From assembly GCA_036172665.1 (NCBI GenBank), contig CM069872.1, positions 20,439,001 through 20,503,000 on the forward strand: a stretch of 64,000 nucleotides of DNA, written 5' to 3'. Shown piece by piece: positions 12,501 to 27,500 of the stretch. This DNA is from Prosopocoilus inquinatus (taxonomy: Eukaryota; Arthropoda; Insecta; Coleoptera; Lucanidae). The first letter of the stretch is position 1. Each line of letters starts with the position of its first letter. Position numbers and translations under genes: made by a program. The notes below the pieces were generated by a model. It saw only the letters and a program-made list of their open reading frames with translations. It was not told the DNA's origin and made no database searches.

Positions 12501-15500
12501 GTTCTTGTAGCACTTGGTATACGTATAGTCGCAATCAAGTGAATCGAGACCTATTTAAAGTTCTGCAATCCTTAAGGAGTGCTTATATTACATACATGTC
12601 TTCAATAAATTCAAAAACAAATCTTTACAAAACTGTCGACTTGTCGCGTACAAATCCTGATGAATCTTTAGCACAAGTCTTCGACAAATACTAGCACAGG
12701 ACATCGTTTACACTATGTGACCTGTTCGCTACATATCTAGTATTTAATAATAAGAAAAAGTATCGCTCGTGAAAGATGACAATCAATTTTTGTTTTTGGC
12801 CGCGGCAGCATAATATTACTATGCTCTTTTTGGATCACTCCATCGTCACAAACCATCAGATCGCTTAATAGTTTAAAACAGCTAACTATTCTGCACGTGC
12901 GTAAAGTACCTTTGTATGGTCTGCGGTCGCTGTGTTTTCCATTAATTTGGAATACAAATCTGTCTGGTAAAACATGTCGGATACATGTCAAATACATGAA
13001 AAATGTAATAGTAGTATGAAACAAATTTCAGATTCATTCCAGACTTGTCAAACAATATGTAGGACACATGTATAATACAAATATGTATGTAATGTAAACG
13101 CCCGTTTATTACCAACGTTAACAAGGGCGCGGTTAGCTTGCAACAGTCTCGATAACAAAGTTTTGTGATCATGGCACTAGCGATTTCTATTCATAAAAAG
13201 AATAAGTTCTGTTTCCCAAAATTTTGAAGAAGTTTCCATATCATGTGATACATCACTGCATTTAGAAAAAAAGTGTCTCTTAAAAGGGCCAACAAAATCA
13301 CCAATTTAAAATTTTAAGGTTAGGTTAGATTATTGAAAATTTGTAAAAATGGGATTAGTTTTATTAAGTGCCCATAAAAGTACTTAAATTATCGTGCAAA
13401 CCGCATCTCAATATAAACAAGTTGGCCATGACAAGTAATATTTGAAAATGGATTCTTAATAAGCTCTCGAACCTGCACCTTTTGCTAATTTAATCATCTT
13501 TCTATCCGGGTACACTGTATACGTCAAAGTTGCGTAGGAGACGTTTTTACCGAAAATGCAGAGCACGACTATTTCTTGGGCAAGGTAGAAAAGAAAACAG
13601 GCAGCCGAAGCTGAGGGTGACTACGGACTAATAGAAGAGGTGATCCCTCTTAAAAACTTAGAAGAAAATGAATCATCTTTAATGAACTACTTGAGCAGGA
13701 CCCAGGTAGAGTTAGAATCGTTAGAGGGAAACACTGTTGGCCAAAACACCAAAGTGAAATGGCATAAAGAGCGAAGACTAACAGCAACGAAATTTGGTAT
13801 TGTCTGTAAAAGAAGTCAAACAACTGATGCCAAAAAATTGGCGTAAAAATTAATTTCCTCTAATTTTTCGAAAGTATAGCTACAAATTGGTGCCGTAACC
13901 ATGAAGAAATTGCGAGAAAACAATTTTCACAGGAATTTGGACATAAAGTTGAACGGCGGATTATTTATATCTAAAGAAATGCCGTATCTTGGAGCTAGTC
14001 CTGATGGACTAGTTGGTGAGGATGCTATAATTGAGATCAAGTGTCCCTATAAGTTAGCGAAGTTCAAAATAACTCCTCAGGAAGCAGCAAAGATGAAAGT
14101 TATGCCCTATTTCTTTTTGGATGGCAATACTGTTAAACTGAAGAAAACACATATCTACTATTATCGGATTCAAGGGCAGTTGGCTTTAACGAATAGTTGT
14201 ATTCGTTGTATGGACACCTTTGGGAATGATATGTGAACAAGTAATGTTATTTACATAAACGTCAAGAAAGTTCTGAATTCATCATAATACATTATTTTTT
14301 TCTGAAATCTTATAGATTATTTTTGTAATAGTTTCAACTTTTAAGCACACGAAAGCTATAATTTTGACAATAAAAATAAGTAAAACCGATTTGGTTTTGA
14401 AGACTAGTGTATAAAATAGAAATTATAGACGATTTTAGAAAAAATAACAAGCAATTTACATTTACAACACACCTGTAATACGTTTTCTTTTTCAGATTAA
14501 AAAAGATGACAATTATTGGCATAAAATGAAGCCGAAGTTAAAATATTTTCATTTAGAACATATGCTGCCTATACTGGCTTTAAAAGAAAATTAAAATAAC
14601 GATCCTGATCGATCTGCACAGTTGAAACCTCTTTCTGATAATCTGGTGACAATTCTGAAATAGATCTGTATTTGAAATCTGCTCTGCAAGATTCCATATT
14701 ATATAATGCCATATAATATCTAACTGTACTATGTCCACTAAAAAAAAATTGAGACAATTGTTGTGCATACATATTTGAGTTATTTTATTATAGCGTTTTC
14801 TGCTGGCTGCACCGGTATGCACTGAGTGTATCTCCATCTCATTACATAAAGCTGAAACGAGTTGGAAATACACTCAGTGCGCACTAGTGCAGCCAGTGGA
14901 AAACGCTATTAGTTTGAATGCAATCTTAAACTTGTTTCTAGAGAAACTTAAAAAACACGGAAATAAACAAACGGACGAATACATGATAGCAACAATAATT
15001 AACTCCTCGTATTTACAACAGAACGTATTACGTGTTCCAGATTTTTTTAGTGTGTAGTACAATATGATTCAAAATGGCCGCACTATTATCACCAGAACGT
15101 TAATATTAACAGGATCAAAAACAAGCTTTTAATTTTTTTTTTTTTGAGATGCTTGACGAATGTTTAAAAATATCGTATAATGCAGATGAACTTACAAATT
15201 TGAAACCGTGGTTGTAGATTAGGTTACAGTTGATGAGATCTGAATCCTCGTATTCATCAAGTATTTATATTTTATTCAATTAGTTGTGTAGAAACAAAAA
15301 TTATTTGACGCAGTTCCGTTTCACTATTTGGGTGAACTTGATATTCAAAATGTTACATCACCAACCCATTTTACTTATTGTTTATTCCTGTGTTATCACA
15401 TAATATTAATTACATGCATTAACAGACATTTTTAATGATGTCAAGGTAAATGTGTACACAAATAAATAACAAAATATTGAGCAAAATATTGAACATCCCC

Positions 15501-18500
15501 TTTTTAAAACTAATTAAGTGCATCACTACCAGATTTGCAGAAGTTTATTATGACAAAAATGTTTCTTTCAATGTACCGTAAAAAAATTTACCAAAAAGCA
15601 CGACTCTGAAAAGAGAAATCTTTGTAGAATTATTTTCTGGCAGCGCTCGGTAGCGTTCGTGTGTTTACGGTGCGTGTATTCTGTGTTTCACTCATACACG
15701 CACTGAAACGCATTCGCTCTCACTCATACTCTTCATCTGTCACTAAATCGGGAGAATGAATGTGCGAATTCGCCCCTCTTGCACTAGGCCCGAAGGCGGA
15801 GCTAGCGTGTATCACATACCACATATGATTTCAGCGATTTCATTCCGAAAATTTCAAATTTGTTTCCCATTTCCTGACCTTATTTTTAAAAATAAAAAAT
15901 AAAACTAAACGGTTTATTATTATTGAATACTGCGAAATTTCGGCTAAAGGCTTACATTTTCGAATTTTTTTAATTTTAATTTTTTTTTAAGGCCTTTTTG
16001 GCAATTCTCGAAAAACGAGCCTTTAGCCGCCTAACAGAATCTATTTAAAAATTTTTCGCGAAAAATTGGTACGATTTTAATGAAAAATAAGCCCAGGAAA
16101 TGGGAAAAACGATTTTGGGGCCGAGCAAACAGCCTTAATGTTCTTTTCTTCCACATCGAAATATTACTTTTGCGTGTTTCACCGTAATCTACTACCCGTC
16201 AATATTTTTTTTTACTTTCTTAAATAAAAAAAAACTGAAAGTTTAAATATTTCAAATTGTAATTATTTCGTTTGACTTTTAATGTTTTGTTCAATTCCAT
16301 TTCATTTAGTCACATTTTAGCTTTGCGCCCAGTTTTTCTTTATTTTGATTGAAATTGTAAATTTTGTTGTACGGCGAACGCGTGGATCCATCGCGAGAGC
16401 AGAAACCTGTTGTTTGTTTGTGAGCGTGTTCAGGAGAGAGAGCCAAGTGCAATGTAAATTTTTTGTCCACGTAATATGACGTAGTAGTACTTAGTAACGT
16501 ATTTATCTGTTGCGATGGCGCCACTATTCTACGCGCGCTTTTTTACGCGCCTTTTTAATTTAAATAATTCTTTAGGTTTTCTTCTCCATACATTCATTTA
16601 AGTAATACGTTATATTTTATATTGTTACGTTTCTAGGGTTTTAATTTATTTATTTAGACGAATAAAACACTCCGTAAAAACTTAACCGTAATTTAATAAA
16701 GCTTAAAAACTAATTTATTTGTAACAATTTATTTACACACTAAAAGTCTAACTTTGACGATCGCTGTTCGAATTCGACTGACTGGTGAGTCAACTCCGGG
16801 CGATTTTATATCATTTGCTGCCGTCTGGAATTCTCTACGCTGGAAGATTCGAGTTTGTTCCGTCGCCGGAAAAGTCTAGTCTGTTCGATGTAGACCCCGG
16901 TGGCGTGGCAGCCAATGACGCATAACGAACCGACTTCTTGACGCCTTGAACTAAGCCGGGTGGCGCGCCACAATATTCTGCAAAGACTCTAATATACTGC
17001 AATATACATTACAAGTCTTTACAGAACATAACGTATTACCTAAATGAATGCATGGAAAAGAAAACGTAGAGAAACGGAAAATCATGCTTAAATTATGATA
17101 TTTACTAGATTTTAAGCTAATAAAACAAACCACATATTATTCTCAAATTACTATATTTAACTGCAAGTAATAACACATTATTTGTATACAAACCACATAT
17201 TATTCTCAAATTACTATATTTAACTGCAAGTAATAACACATTATTTGTATATTATTATTCATGAAGTTCATAATTTATGGAAATGCTTTCAAAATTGCAA
17301 TTCAATACATTCTTTCTTTATCCGTACACATTATTTTTGACTTTAAGTGTGAATATTTTCAAAATTACTGCAAATTAAACTTTTTTTTAACAATTTTTAT
17401 TCAGAATACTGTACTTTGACCACCTTTAAATTTTATAAATCAGCTAATCACTCACATATAATAATACTTGTTACACTTTAATAAAATTATTTAAAGTGAT
17501 TGTTTCATAATTGTAGCTCCTACCTTCTGCACTTTCATTTCTATTAAAATGATGAATTGCCTCGGTAGGGAATACGATGTGGGATACAGGTTAAGTCTCC
17601 GTATTAATTTAATCTTCCTGCATTCATGTCCTGGATACACAAATCTGTAACAATTTATATTTTACTGCCATTCTTAACTTGGTAAAATAAAAACCTTATT
17701 ATGGATTGTTATGATGCTAACTGTAATGCTAACCTTTCATCAGTGTGACGCATACACTTCTTCTTGCATCGAAATTGTCACAGGGCTTCGTTGCCTAAAT
17801 TAGCAGCCCCAATTCCAAATTGAAGGAAATTAGGTCTGATTGGAACTTGAATTGCGTCCAATAACTACACATTTAAATCTTCTTTTGCAGATCTTGCGAG
17901 GTCATTTTTCTCAAACTCCGTTTATAGTAGAGACTATTCTCTGGTCACACAAAAATAATCATCAACAATGTTTACTTAACGGACAATTTGATTTAATCCA
18001 TTATATTTGTGCCAGTACGATCACGATCACCGCCATCACTAAAGCAATTGACATTGACAACATGTGACATTTCATTCGCGCCAGATTTACAATTACTCCT
18101 GGCGCCATCTCTGCGGATAAATACGTTACTACAACAGCTTGGACAAAAATTTTAAATTGCCAATAAACATCTTTCCTGAGCGTGTTGCTGTTGATATTAA
18201 CCGTATGTAAATTTGTGCCTGGCGGTTTTAAACTGTTTTATTTTGCTAAAATTAAGTATTTTGCTGCGCAAACGCTTGTTCTTCTTTACGTACGTAATTT
18301 ACTGTTTAATTCATCTTGCTTTTGAAAAGACTGTTGTCGTGGCCAATATTTATCATATTAAAGATACTGTCTATAATTTCGGGTTGGTCTTTTTTTGGTT
18401 ATGTGAGCTCCTTTGTTGTGTATGAATGTCCGGAAATTCTCGTCCTCGCAAAGCGACACTAGGTGGCGCCCTTTTGTTGTCACGGCTACCTCGCCGCGAA

Positions 18501-21500
18501 TCTCTGTACCCCGCGACCGCCACCCTGAGCTGGGCGATTCCTTTGCTAGCGTTATCCTTCGACCGTCCCTTTGCTGCGTATCATCAAAAGCGAAAGATAG
18601 CAAAGTGTTTCTTTTTGACGTAACAAAGTCTCAGAATAAGATGCCGCTTAGAAAGCACCATTAAGAACTGAATTAATTCTGCGCAATTTTGATTTTAGAC
18701 TTACTATCGTATCCCCATTAATATGGGTGAGAAAACAGATGAATTATTTACTTTAAAAAATATTTTTTAGAAAAATTTTGTGCAAATCGTTTTTGATTGC
18801 AGTGAGAACCTCGAGCAGCCTCTGAAACAGCTGTCCAGAGGCTGCTCGAGGTTCTCACTGCAATCAAAAACGATTTGGACAAAATTTTTCTAAAAACTTT
18901 CATTATGCTTTGACAGCAAGCATGGCCGCCTTGCATGGGGGACTTATTAGGAGCAAATCCCGCTTTAATTTGTCTATCCTACTGCAATGTCAGGTCAAAA
19001 AGCGATAGTAAGATGTCGCTATTTTATATGTTTAAAAAATATCTTAACTTCTGTAGTCTTTATCAGAAACTAACGAACTTCGGCTTATTTGAAAAGGAAT
19101 TTTAAGCTGATTTAAAGTTTCTCTTCAATGACTCCAGTAACTTTGTTACAAAGTAGTTAGAGGGCGCTACTTGCAAAAGTAATAGTTTTTCACAGTTTTC
19201 CAAAAACATTTAAATGGGAAGGCGTATCTGTTCTCCAGTGATTTCAAGGCATCTAATCAGGAGAACATTTTGGTAAAAACTCGAAATTGTATTGTAACTA
19301 TTGCACCTTTCCACTTAATGTTTTTGGAAAACTGTGAGAAACTATTGCTCTCGCAAATAGCGCCCTCTAGCTACTTTATAACAAAGTAGCCGTAGTCGTT
19401 GAATAGAAACTTTAAATCGGCTTAAAATTCTCTTTCAAATGAGCGGAAGTTCGTTAATATCTGATGCCTGATGCCTAGAGTGCCGAAGTTATAATATTTT
19501 TTAAAGAAAATTTCTCCATCCTTATTAACGGTGATACGATAATAAGCCTAAAATAAAAGTTGTGCAGAATTAGAATTAGAATTAGAAACTCAGATACTTA
19601 AAAATATTTTGTAAAACAATAATGAATTTTCAGTTACACAGCCTAATTATGATTTTTTTGTAAACGTTTCTTAGCATATTCGCCACTTCTTCAGTATAAT
19701 CTAAAAAACAAATAAATGTGTTTACGAACCAGGAATTTACAATCAGTTATTAAACATCATCTTACCTAAATGTAAAAGGAGACAAAACAAACACTTTAAA
19801 AATTTGTTACGACAAATTACATTAGGAAAACGTTAAGGGAAGCGAGCGACAAGTTAACAAGCACATATTGTCGAACATGGTTTGAGCCTTGAAAACAATA
19901 GCCCAATAACTAGTTTTTCTATATTTAAAAGAACAATGAATGCGTGAAGGAGGAAAAATACCTGTAAGCAGCAAGCCAACACCATCTATTTATTTATCTG
20001 TATAAACAATAAAGGGAACTATTTAATTAGGTCATGAGTGTAATTTTATTTTAATACAATACAGTTGTCGAAATCAAAGCTATGATTGTGGTTTATTGAA
20101 CGTTGTACTAACACACTATGATTAGGGTTACCTTTATTAATATGATAATTATGTTGATAAAGTCTGGTTTTTAAATATTGCGAAGTTTCACTTATACCTA
20201 TAAGTGAAACTTCGCAATATTTAAGTAAATAGATGGTGTTGGCTTGCTGCTTACAGGTATTTTTCTTCCTTCACACATTCATTGTTCTTTTAAATATAGA
20301 AAAACTAGATATTGCGTTATTATTTTCAAGGCTCAAACCATGTTCGACAATCTGTGCTTGTTAACTTGTCGCTCGCTTCCCTTAACGTTTTCATAATGTA
20401 ATTTGTTGTACCAAATTTTTAAAGTGTTTGTTTTGTCTCCTTTTAGATTTAGGCAAGACGATGTTTAAGTAACTAATTGTAAATTTCTGGTTCCTAAACA
20501 CATTTATTTGTTTTTTAGATTATACTGAAGAAGCGGCGAATATGCTGTGAAACGTTTACAAAAAAATTAATAAATAGGCTGTGTAACTGAACATTCATTA
20601 TTGTTTTACAATTTATCCCAACCAACAAACATCGCTCAAATTTAAAAATATTTTCTTTGAATTTCTCTTGGTCACTTTGACTATAATTTTTTTTCTCCCG
20701 AAGCTATAGGTATTAGGGTTAGCTATATGTATACCGCTGATCGCCACCCATCTTGAAACACCCGGTATATTAGGAATTAAACATTGGAAAATTATGACAA
20801 GCAGAAACTTAAAAACAATGAGAGCTTAAACAAGTTTTGAACTTAAACGTTTTCCTTTGATTTTAGGAACTGCGAGTTACAAGAACATCCAGTAGATTAT
20901 CTCGTTTGCAAAACGAAGATGAGCAAGCCCAGACGTACTCACCAAACCATCACGCAAAGAACTTACCGCACATGTCCCCGGCTTTCGTTAGAAACAACAT
21001 CGGAGGTAAAGGCCTACTGCAGCCGTTGGTTATGCAATTCTCTGTAATACTGCAGAGTCTAAGTATTACGGCAGCCCTGCTACCCTCGCTGCAAGCTCAG
21101 TACAAAATGGATCAAGTGAACAGCATGGGTACCACAGGAAGTAAAGCCAAATTTACGGTGGATTTACCCCATCACACTTTGAGTTTCACCACCAAGTTAC
21201 AAGTAAGATGCATACGAAGGAGAGTAAACGGTTTTTTTTTTTATTAAAATAATCGTTGCAGGTGACTGAAGCAAATTTGCCGTCGGAGGCCAGCATTGCT
21301 TTGCCGGCCGTACACGTTTCTGCAGAGTACATTCCTGAAGGCACGTCCAGTGCTTTGAGAAACGACTTGCACGGGGGTCCCGAGGGGGTCGTTTTTATGC
21401 AGGGAGGTTATTTAAGTGCTAACGCTGACATCGGCGTGTTCGAGCACAGCCTCACCACTGACCTATTGAATCACCTCGTTTTCGTGCAGAAAGTATTCAT

Positions 21501-24500
21501 GAAGGTTTGTCAGATACAATCGCAAATATAATTTTCTGTTATGTATTGTTTTGCTCTAGGAAGTGAACGAAGTTGTACAGAAGGTTTACGGGGGTGAAAG
21601 ACCTGTTCCACTTTGGCTTGAAGACAGTGAGGAGCCGTCGACGTTGAACAGAATTTTATTTTCACTTGTGATACGTATACAGAGAATTCAGTTGACTGCT
21701 ACGACAGCTGGAAGTTCAGCTGTGCGACTAGAAACGGGAAAGAGTAAGATGACAAAAGAGTACCTAAGTGTTATTTGCGTAAATCGATTTTCATCTTATC
21801 TGTCTCAGATCCAGTTGTATTGGAATTGTCAAATCGAGTGCAGAATGTATCAGGGCCCACAAAAAGCAACACAGCGTCTCGTCTGTTTGGTAAAGCACAA
21901 GTCGACTTGAACTTGTCTTTGGGGCAGTTAATACGAAATGCTTTGTTCGAGGAAGCCGAAGCCGAGTTTCAACAGTTCGCTTTCTTTGATACGAGAATCG
22001 GACTCCGAAATGCTTTCCAGGTTAGTAAATTAAACAAAAAACACAAACAAAATTTTTCTAAAATATCTCCTTTGACATGAGAAACTATGATGATCTTCAA
22101 TATATCTACTGCCACCTGCCTAATGACCGATTTCTGCTCCTCCTGATAAATTTATTTGCCAGGTATTATCCTTGCAAACCATTGTATCGCTAATTCCGAG
22201 GATATTACCTAGCAGATAAATTTATCAAGAGGTGAAGAAATCGGGCCTGAGTCATAATAAGATTGTGCTGAGGAAATTAACGTACAGCACGGCCAGAAAC
22301 TCAATCATTAAGGGCATGGAGTTTTACTTAAACGCAAAAAAATAATTGAGTGCCATCTATCTTAACCAAAGACAAGGAGAGGACGAAAGAAAATCACTCA
22401 ATTTATGCAAGTCGTCCATTGTCAGCAAAACATTCACACACGTGTAAATGCTGCTAAGATACAAAATAAACCGGTTGTATACAGGATTATAACTAATTAA
22501 AGGTCCACCATGGGAATCTCTCGTAAACTATGAGAGACACAAAGATGGTTAAATTACAAAAAAGTTGCGCTATTAATTGATTACTAATTATTTAAATTTT
22601 TTCTTCATTGAAAATAGTTATATTACGTTGAAATATACATGAAAAATATAAAAATTCGAAAAGTACTTTTTCGTTTTTGGAACGATAAGACAATACATAA
22701 AATGTGAAGAAAAGTCTGGTAAAGTAAATATTTTCGAAAATATTTTCTTTTTGCAAAAATGCTCGGACAGAAAAGTTATTACTATAAATCTACATTTCAG
22801 TTCATTTATTTGCACAGTGGCACACCATTAAGATACTAAAACAACTTTATTTTTTTTAATGGAAACCTCTATTTTTATTACGAATTCCAAGCCGGCATAT
22901 TTTTCTACGTACAACTACAAAAAAAATATAGTCACATAAGAATCTTTTTGAAATAAATGTTCAAGTATTAATAAAGAAACAAAACAAATAGATGAAGTAA
23001 TATTTTGAATGCAGATTATCACATCAACGCTCATTATCATGAAATGTGAGAAAATTTTCGCTGTCTCTTCAAAGGAAATTATTAAAGATAAATGCAGGTG
23101 CACTGTGACTAACAAAATATTAGACTAAAATGTCAATGTCATTAACAATGTCAAAAATGCATCGTTTCATTGTTTAATAGTGAACGGGCCGTAATTTTAT
23201 ATTTATTTAATTTACTTCATTCAAAATTAAATATTTATTAAAACACTAGGTAAATGAAAATGGAGATTTATTAAGAAAAAAGAAATTTATATTGTACCCC
23301 AATGATTGCTGAAAATAAATAACCTGAAATGTAGGAATCGAGTTCGAGCGTTCTTGTAAAAACAAAATACTTTAGCAGATATTTAGGGTGTTCCAGACTT
23401 TTATCCTCAGTCTATAATAGAATTTATTTTACACTCCGTATAGAAAGTAGCAGGAAAAGGATAAACTACTGCTGCAACTTCCAATTCCTGAATGTGTATG
23501 TATTTATCTCACATGTTTGATCGGAGAAGTTTTATCAATTCTTCTTCTGTAATTATGACTCCTCTGTTGAAAGAAATGTTCCATATTTTTTTGTTTTTTT
23601 AAATTTGACACAATTACTAAAATTTTCTAGTTTGTTTAAATTCTTTAAAATTAATTTTTCGTTGATTTTTTGAAAAATATGATTTTCATGTCGAGAAAAT
23701 TCCACGAAGTAACCTACAACAAATAATAAATAAAAAGTCAGAGTGACGCAAAAACGCGCAAGTTTTTAAGTTTTATTATGAAAACACAAAGTGCATAGAA
23801 CATTTAAACATAGGTCTCCAACAGGTGATATTCGGAATTACTAAACAAAAAGTGAAAGATATAACAGGTGTAAAATATTTGTATGATTTGTACGATTATT
23901 TCTAAACTATAAACACAAAAATAATAATAATAGGTGAAACGATTAATTAAACATACCTTCCATATTTGATTACACAGTTCAGTTTTGAACAAACTCATTC
24001 AGAAGGAAAATATAATTAACAATGTTGCGATAAATTTATGGCGGGTATAATGCCATAACAATTAATATTGTAACGTTTTCTTATTGGTAATCTGGTTTTT
24101 ACCAAGAAGTAACGTATTAGGGGTTGCGTAGCTGAATTAATATAGGACAAAAAACATCAAGTACATTTATTAAAAGTACAAGATACACTTACATGTCAGA
24201 AGCACTATTACGGACGACATACATAGTTCTCGCACTATAATCAGATATCGATGACTTCTCTCTTGTTATCGGAAAATCTCTCGGTATATATGCCTGGAGT
24301 TGACCTACTTTCTGCTGCGTGGGCGATTGACGTGTAGCTCCGTGTTCTTGAAGCTTTCGATGATTCATTTTTCTCTATTGCCGGATTATTATGTAATTAC
24401 GTGCAAAGTTATCGATCAAGGTTTTTGTTTACACTGTATGGATCTCAAATAATTATTTAGATAATTATTTCTTCTGTTACAATATGACACGTTGTCTAGC

Positions 24501-27500
24501 ACTTACTCGATAATTTCAAAAGGTATTTACCCTCTTTTTACGACAAATAATTAATTAACTCCTGAATATTTATTAAGTTTCTTTTCGTCTACCTTCATTT
24601 AAAATTTTGTTTTTTGCCGTATCTTGGCCACAGTGTGCGCCGTTGTAAAATGCAAAAAAATGCCGAAATAAAAAACATCAAAAGAAATGCGAAACTGCGA
24701 CTTTATCGAACGCATGCGAGAGTACTTTAAGATATTAATAAATTTGTAAATTAATTAAAAATGCTTTACTTGGCCGAATTTCATAATTGAATTATAAAAT
24801 TGTAAATTTAATGTCAGTCGTATTGGTAGTGAGCACGTATCAGTTTTAACAGCTATTTTATTCTGCCTAGTGTGATTATGTAATGCGGCCGATTTTAAAC
24901 TGTAGGTACAAACAGTAGATAAATTACAACATTATTTTAAAGTTTCTTTATTCAAGTAAAGAAATCTTAATCTATTAATTAGAAATGGAAAGACAATTTA
25001 TTACTTGTGAGGGTAAATATCTGGAAATAAAATGATGAATGACGTTGATGTCATTATTTAACTCATCCGCATTTTTGTGCAGTAATTATAATCGTCGGTT
25101 TATAATTTGAAAATACCTAAAATTGTAATTACTTGGAGCGAAGTGGCACTTGTTTTAATTAACCCAGGCGCTTTGTGAACGCGTTTAAAATGTTTCGAAT
25201 CAAATAGATGTTCGTTTACGACATCGTAAAACGCTGATCTATATTAAAGTGACACAGACAAGGCGGCGTAGTTCTGAAACGCTTTGGTGAAAATCTTCCA
25301 ATGCATTTTTCTCGAAAACTATTAACTTCATGTTAAGGGTACATAAGCTTAATCGTTGCCATTTATGGCGATCTATTACAGGTTTAAATATTTGCACACA
25401 GTAAAAGAACACCCTGTACAAAAAAATATATTTTCTACCTCCATTCGTTTCTGAAATATCTTTAAAAAACCGAAAATTTTAATTTCCGAAAATATCGAAT
25501 ATCGTCCTTATTTATTAAAATAGAATCTTACTCAATTATGGTACTTATTTATATTTTTAGATAAAGAAAAATATTTTTTAACAAAAATTCTTAGTAACCT
25601 AATATTTTGTTTCAAAACAAAAGCATAAATATTCATATATGGTTGTACTAAAAAATTATTTCTGCATCACGTGCTATGAATATGTAAGGTAGTGTCCATA
25701 AGAAAAAAAGACAGTTGACAGTAGTATCTATGAAAAATTGTCAAACCTAACCTATGTATTTCTTCGAACTGCATTAGGTTGCCCATCGAATTTAATATGA
25801 AAACATAGAATTTTATGATTTTATCTTAAGAAACAAAGAAGATATTCGAGATTTTCGAAAACGAGAATTTGAAGATATTTCAAAAACGAATGAAAATAGA
25901 AAAGATTTTTTGCATATTTTCTTAGACCTCAAGGTAGCGCAACTTTTCTATAATTTAACCATCTTTGTATCTCTTATAGTTTACGAGGTCCCCATAGTGG
26001 CCCTTTAATTAGTTGTAACCCTGTGTACATACAGGGTGTCTCACTTAAGGCGGATTCTTTCATTCATTGACGTACTGCAAGTGATAATTTTTTTTTAAAG
26101 TTGAATAACGCGAAAACAGTTTAGATTAGACCCTGTGTATGGTACACAAAGTGACATTAAAATCCAATCCAGAACCCGAAAATGTAAACATATATAGGAT
26201 GTTCCACTTGAAATAACGAAGTGACCTAACGCCCAGGCTAAACGGAACACTCTGTATACGTCAAACTAATTTTAAAATATGCTCCACATGATCCTGTGAA
26301 ACTTTAATTTGAAACATTTTTTCGTAAAATTAATAACTAGAGAGGTATGAAAGAATCCGCCTTAAGTGGGACAGCCTGTATATCGGGTGTAATATGAAAT
26401 GCCTTCGATGCTGTAACGTCCTTATTTCTTATCCGATTTTAATAACTGATACGTCAACCAAAATTACTTAAAAAAAGGCACAATTTGAATCGATTTAACA
26501 TTTTTTTTTGAGTTCCATTTTTGACAGAAGACAGTCTGCTTTTGTTTTTCAAATCGCACTACTATTTCTTTCTTACTCATTTTTATAGAAATGTTTTGCC
26601 TGAATTTGAAAATCTAAACAATTATATCCATGCATGGAAAAAGAACGAGAATTTAAGGAAGTAATTAAGAAATTTTTAAAATTAAACAATCACATTAAAT
26701 AAGACTAATGGCCGGTTTCACAAAGCTTCGTTAAATATGTATGTTCCGATTAACTCTGTAACGAATGAATAAATAGGAAAACAACTGCGTTTAACGATGA
26801 TTAAATTAACGATGATTACTAAACGGCTCGCTCTGTAATCGGTCGTCAGTCTAAATGCTCCGTTAAGTGTTTCACAAAGCTCGATGAAGAGATAACGCTT
26901 TATTTACTTCTGTCTAATCAGGCGTTAGATTAATCGATAGAATTCCAGCGATTAAAAAGTAACGAATGAATTTTCCACAGTTATTATGAAGCTTTTTTCA
27001 TATAAAAATTCCACACATATATCTAAAAAATAATTATAAATTTATTTAAAAATGTAACGTACCTTAAATACGAAAAATAATGACATTTCTGTACTTTTTA
27101 CTTACTTGGTTTATTAATTAATTTTTGCGACACTATTTCGGAAATTATTTTCAACAACAAACAAGTCAAAATTATTTCAAAATGTCTACAACCTCACTTT
27201 CTTCTCTGATGATAAAGAAATGCCTCTTTAAGGTAGGATTCATTTTATAAGAGACAGAAATAATCGTTTTAATGATTTGGATGGTAATGAATTTAACGTT
27301 TCGCTTTTTCAACTCTTTGGTTCCACATTAGAACCTGCAACAAGCAAAAATAAATTTATTTTATGGTACAAATCAGTTGCTGATAAACTTACGTTATTAT
27401 CCACTGAAATATTTCAACAGCTGATTCCTGATACTTTCAGAAACCATCGATACGTAGAATAATTCATCGTGTCACTCATCTTATTGCAAGGCACAGCAAA

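Larger units (their letters stand above)
11225..14239 (+). pseudogene. Mutator-like transposase plus YqaJ-type nuclease relic, split by a TIR element
   Basis: The left fragment (about 11225-11636) shows CPKHVIGDHSDCDVYFC, then KFVGGKRVNFSLKNNYEVKC and SPGKYTK. These are typical of insect proteins that join a Mutator-like transposase domain to a YqaJ exonuclease. The right fragment (13518-14239) holds KVKWHKERRLTATKFGI and YLGASPDGLVGEDAIIEIKC, the YqaJ catalytic motif with Asp, Glu and Lys. The coding sequence has several stops and frameshifts and is cut in two by an insertion at 11637-13517. Family assignment rests on recalled motifs. Confidence 0.6.
22482..26024. mobile_element. TIR element (~3.5 kb), TA-type, carrying a solo LTR
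   Basis: CAGGATTATAACTAATTAAA at the left and TTTAATTAGTTGTAACCCTG at the right are inverted. Homology continues about 110 bp inward (gtaaactatgagagacacaa against its mirror at about 25965). The left flank is TA; the right flank now reads TG. The interior has no intact transposase and holds solo LTR 2 and a fragment ending CACCCTG. Confidence 0.65.

Noticed and set aside
18413..18664. Overlapping frames on both strands in a GC-richer patch
   Set aside because: No family resemblance, no splice-consistent context, and mutually exclusive frames.
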